This document shows positions 61,498-64,000 of a stretch of 64,000 nt of DNA, piece by piece. Made by a program: the position numbers and the translations under genes. The notes under the pieces are model-generated. The model searched no databases. It was not told where the DNA came from and worked only from the letters and a program-made list of their open reading frames with translations. Source of the stretch: Pantoea eucrina (GTDB lineage Bacteria > Pseudomonadota > Gammaproteobacteria > Enterobacterales > Enterobacteriaceae); NCBI RefSeq assembly GCF_001691555.1, contig NZ_MAYN01000007.1, positions 1 through 64,000 of the forward strand. The letters run 5' to 3'. The number at the start of each line of letters is the position of its first letter. Position 1 is the stretch's first letter.

Positions 61498-63429
61498 TCA
61501 GTTATTAAGCCGGAACAGGCTGACCAGTGCCGTAAGGTGATGCCCTTTCTCGCTCAGATGCCGGGCGGTGCTCTCGGACTGCATCACCATATCGCTGCTC
61601 TGATGCGTCGCCTGGCCGATATGGTTCATGGCCAGGTTAACCTGACCGATACCCGCTGCCTGTTCCTGGGCTGCAATATTGATCTCATTCATCAGCGTTT
61701 TGACCTGCTCAAAATGCGTCACGATATGGCTCATATTGTCGCGCGTCTGCTCAGAGAGCGCGTGGCCCGCAGCAACCCGCTCAATGGATCGGGCGATCAG
61801 CGTATCGATCTCTTTTGCTGCGCTGGCGCTGCGCTGCGCCAGCGCCCGCACTTCGGCGGCGACGACGGCAAATCCGCGGCCATGTTCGCCCGCGCGCGCG
61901 GCTTCTACGGCTGCGTTCAGCGCCAGGATATTCGTCTGGAAGGCGATGGACTCAATCACATGCGTAATATCGGCAATGCTCTGCGACGCGACCCTGATTT
62001 CCGCCATGGTTTCCGCTGAGCGCGCCACAGTGGCGCCGCCCTGACTGACGGTACCGGCAGCCTCACTCATCAATGCCATCGCCTGGCGTACGTTAGCGGC
62101 GGTCTGCGCGACCGTGGCACCAAACTGCTCCATGCTGGCGGAGGTCTCTTCCACGCTGCTCGCCTGACGGCCAATCTGCTCGCTGATGGTGGCGCTGCCG
62201 GCTGCAATAGTATCGGTGCCGTCACTGATCTCCTGAGCCGCACCCCGCACCTGGCGCACCACTTTTTCCAGCCCGTCGCCAATGCCGTTAATGGCAGCAA
62301 CCAGCTGACCGACCTCATCGCGTCGCGCTGAATCAAGATGCGCCTGCAGATTACCGGCTGCATACTCCTCAGCCAGATGGATCACCTGCTGCAGCGGGCG
62401 GGTAAGGGCGCGACGACAGTAAAACACAAAGCCGGCAGCAAACAGCAGTACCAGCGCCAGGCCGATAGCCATAAACAGATTGCGACTCTGCGTAACCGGA
62501 GCCAGCAACGCGGCACGGCTGACCTCACCGGCAATGACCCAGTCCCAGCCCGGCAGCTGCTGCCACGCCAGCAGCCGGGTTTCACCGGCGTCCTCAAAGC
62601 TGAGCAGCCCGGCGGGCTGGGTCAGCAGCTGCTGCTGTACCGTTTTGCTCCAGCGTGGCTGCTGGCCCTCAGCGTGGCGGTCAAACAGGTAGGTGCCCTG
62701 TTTGCTGCCCGGTGTACCGTTCAGCACAAAGAAGCTGCCGCTGTCACCGAGATGGCGTGCCAGCACTTTGTCGCGCATCAGCGCATACTGTGTATCGATT
62801 TTTACGCCGACAAATAAAATCGCAATGACGCTGCCGCTCTCATCACGCACCGGCTCATACTGGGTGATATAGTGATGGCCAAACAGCGTAGCCATCCCGC
62901 GCCATGTGGTGCCCTGCTGCACGCTGCGCCAGGCAGCGCTGCTGCGATCCAGCCGGGTGCCGATGGCGCGGCTGCCATCCTCTTTTTTCAGTGATGTCGC
63001 GATGCGTACGTAATCATCACCGTCGCGCACAAAGATGGTAGTCACCGCGCCGGTGCGCTCAAGGAAGTCATCCACGGCAAGCTGGTCAAGATTGAGTGTT
63101 TTCAGACCGGCACGCAGCACAGGTGTGCTCAGCTCGCCTGTCTGAATGCGGGTGCTCTCGTCACGGCTGAAACGTTTAGGTAAAAAGCTCTGGAATAGTC
63201 GGGTGTAGTTTTCTACCTCTTCAGAGAGCGTAGCGTTAAACAGTGTGGCCATTTCACGGATGCCCTGCACCTGATTCGTCATATCATCGGTAGCGAGCTG
63301 TTCCAGCTGACGGGCGGCGTTGTGACTCAGGGTGAATGTCAGGACAAACAGCACAATGGCGACGCTGAAAGACGTCAATACAGACAGCCTGACGCCAAGA
63401 CTCAGGACGCTGAGAGAAAGACGCTTCAT
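61498..63429 (-). CDS. Methyl-accepting chemotaxis protein with a Cache_3-Cache_2 sensor domain
   Basis: Transmembrane chemoreceptor. The start [18 protein letters not shown] (643 aa) has AGG 6 bases upstream; the longer frame to 63465 lacks support. Order: membrane span 1 (~12-34), a periplasmic Cache domain (~35-310) with the family phrase [26 protein letters not shown] and [16 protein letters not shown], membrane span 2 (~312-333), HAMP (~334-385), and the signalling coiled coil with the conserved tip [34 protein letters not shown]. There is no C-terminal NWETF-type CheR tether. E. coli has no receptor at this site. The ligand cannot be inferred. Confidence 0.95.
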   Translation of the reverse strand: MKRLSLSVLSLGVRLSVLTSFSVAIVLFVLTFTLSHNAARQLEQLATDDMTNQVQGIREMATLFNATLSEEVENYTRLFQSFLPKRFSRDESTRIQTGELSTPVLRAGLKTLNLDQLAVDDFLERTGAVTTIFVRDGDDYVRIATSLKKEDGSRAIGTRLDRSSAAWRSVQQGTTWRGMATLFGHHYITQYEPVRDESGSVIAILFVGVKIDTQYALMRDKVLARHLGDSGSFFVLNGTPGSKQGTYLFDRHAEGQQPRWSKTVQQQLLTQPAGLLSFEDAGETRLLAWQQLPGWDWVIAGEVSRAALLAPVTQSRNLFMAIGLALVLLFAAGFVFYCRRALTRPLQQVIHLAEEYAAGNLQAHLDSARRDEVGQLVAAINGIGDGLEKVVRQVRGAAQEISDGTDTIAAGSATISEQIGRQASSVEETSASMEQFGATVAQTAANVRQAMALMSEAAGTVSQGGATVARSAETMAEIRVASQSIADITHVIESIAFQTNILALNAAVEAARAGEHGRGFAVVAAEVRALAQRSASAAKEIDTLIARSIERVAAGHALSEQTRDNMSHIVTHFEQVKTLMNEINIAAQEQAAGIGQVNLAMNHIGQATHQSSDMVMQSESTARHLSEKGHHLTALVSLFRLNN

Positions 63430-63578
63430 AAAATACCTGTTTTTAAAATGGGGGAGAACGATCAACGGCAGAAGCCGGCAAAGGTTTAGGGCGAATAAGC
63501 AGCGACGTTAATCTGCTAACGTGTCAGCAGAGAACAGGTACACTCGCTATCAGATGCACGCTATTCAGGAGCGTTACC

Positions 63579-64000
63579 GTGATTGAACTGACAACAGAGT
63601 CTCTGGCAGGAATTGAGTGTATTCATGCCGCACCCGCTGGTCAGCGGCAGACCCCGCTGCCCGTCGTTCTGTTTTACCATGGCTTTACCTCATCAAAGGA
63701 AGTGTACAGTTACTTTGCTGTGGCGCTGGCGCAGGCAGGATTTCGCGTCATCATGCCCGATGCAGAGATGCACGGAGCGCGTTATCAGGGTGACAGCGCG
63801 CTGCGGATGACGCGCTTCTGGGAGATTCTGCGACAAAATATTGATGAGCTGCCGCAGCTGGAGGCTGCGCTGCGTGGCAACAGCTGGATCGCCGGGCAGC
63901 GTTTTGCCGTGGCGGGGGCCTCAATGGGGGGGATGACGGCGCTGGGGGCCATGGCGCGCTATCCGCACATTCAAAGCGTCGGCTGCCTGATGGGATCCGG
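63579..64000 (+). CDS. yjfP: Esterase YjfP (alpha/beta hydrolase), truncated by the window end
   Basis: Open at the right edge; 140 codons are visible. The GTG start has AGGAG 7 bases upstream. The protein begins MIELTTESLAGIECIHAAP and closely matches E. coli YjfP, with FYHGFTSSKEVYSYFAVALAQAGFRVIMPDAEMHG and the nucleophile elbow GASMGG (serine in G-x-S-x-G). Catalytic Asp and His would lie beyond the window. E. coli YjfP is a carboxylesterase on short acyl esters. It is divergent from the chemoreceptor. Confidence 0.93.
   Translation, partial: MIELTTESLAGIECIHAAPAGQRQTPLPVVLFYHGFTSSKEVYSYFAVALAQAGFRVIMPDAEMHGARYQGDSALRMTRFWEILRQNIDELPQLEAALRGNSWIAGQRFAVAGASMGGMTALGAMARYPHIQSVGCLMGS

Overview
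The window is a 64 kb stretch of enterobacterial chromosome, about 90% coding. Almost every gene is a core housekeeping gene with a clear E. coli counterpart in the same local order. The closest fit is the Pantoea/Erwinia group (Erwiniaceae): E. coli-like backbone, GC-rich coding bias, aroQ and msrPQ beside accBC, and no acrEF-envR, aaeR or ula-side genes. The genus is inferred from gene content only.

Layout. (1) 1-421: distal end of an rrnD-type rRNA operon, 5S - tRNA-Thr(GGU) - 5S, then a terminator. (2) 498-13.6 kb, minus strand: yhdWXYZ amino-acid ABC transporter behind a sigma-54 promoter; dusB-fis; prmA-panF-yhdT; accC-accB-aroQ (fatty-acid and shikimate entry); msrQ-msrP (periplasmic methionine sulfoxide repair). 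(3) 13.9-29.9 kb, plus strand: csrD, mreBCD-yhdE(maf)-rng (cell shape and RNA turnover), yhdP-tldD, aaeXAB efflux. (4) 30-34.7 kb: a GabD-like aldehyde dehydrogenase with a barstar-family gene, two tandem yhcN-type stress proteins, argR, mdh. (5) At about 34.7 kb synteny jumps from the E. coli 72-min region to the 94-min region: mscM-psd, rsgA and orn. (6) 41.0-41.8 kb: three identical tRNA-Gly(GCC) genes, then an intergenic region with a cluster of DnaA boxes in the position of E. coli datA. (7) 41.8-61.1 kb: queG and nnr (divergent), tsaE-amiB-mutL-miaA-hfq-hflX-hflK-hflC, yjeT, purA, nsrR-rnr, rlmB, aidB. (8) 61.1-64 kb: bsmA, a Cache-type chemoreceptor absent from this site in E. coli, and the 5' part of yjfP, cut by the window edge.

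I found no insertion sequence, prophage, integrase, CRISPR array, toxin-antitoxin pair or defence cassette, and no unknown multigene system. The points worth a second look are small: the datA-like DnaA-box cluster, the 72'/94' rearrangement junction, compensatory base changes between the two 5S copies, a shortened cysteine spacing in NsrR, a hexamer repeat in the mutL linker, divergent genes whose start codons share one CATG, and several unexplained inverted repeats between genes.
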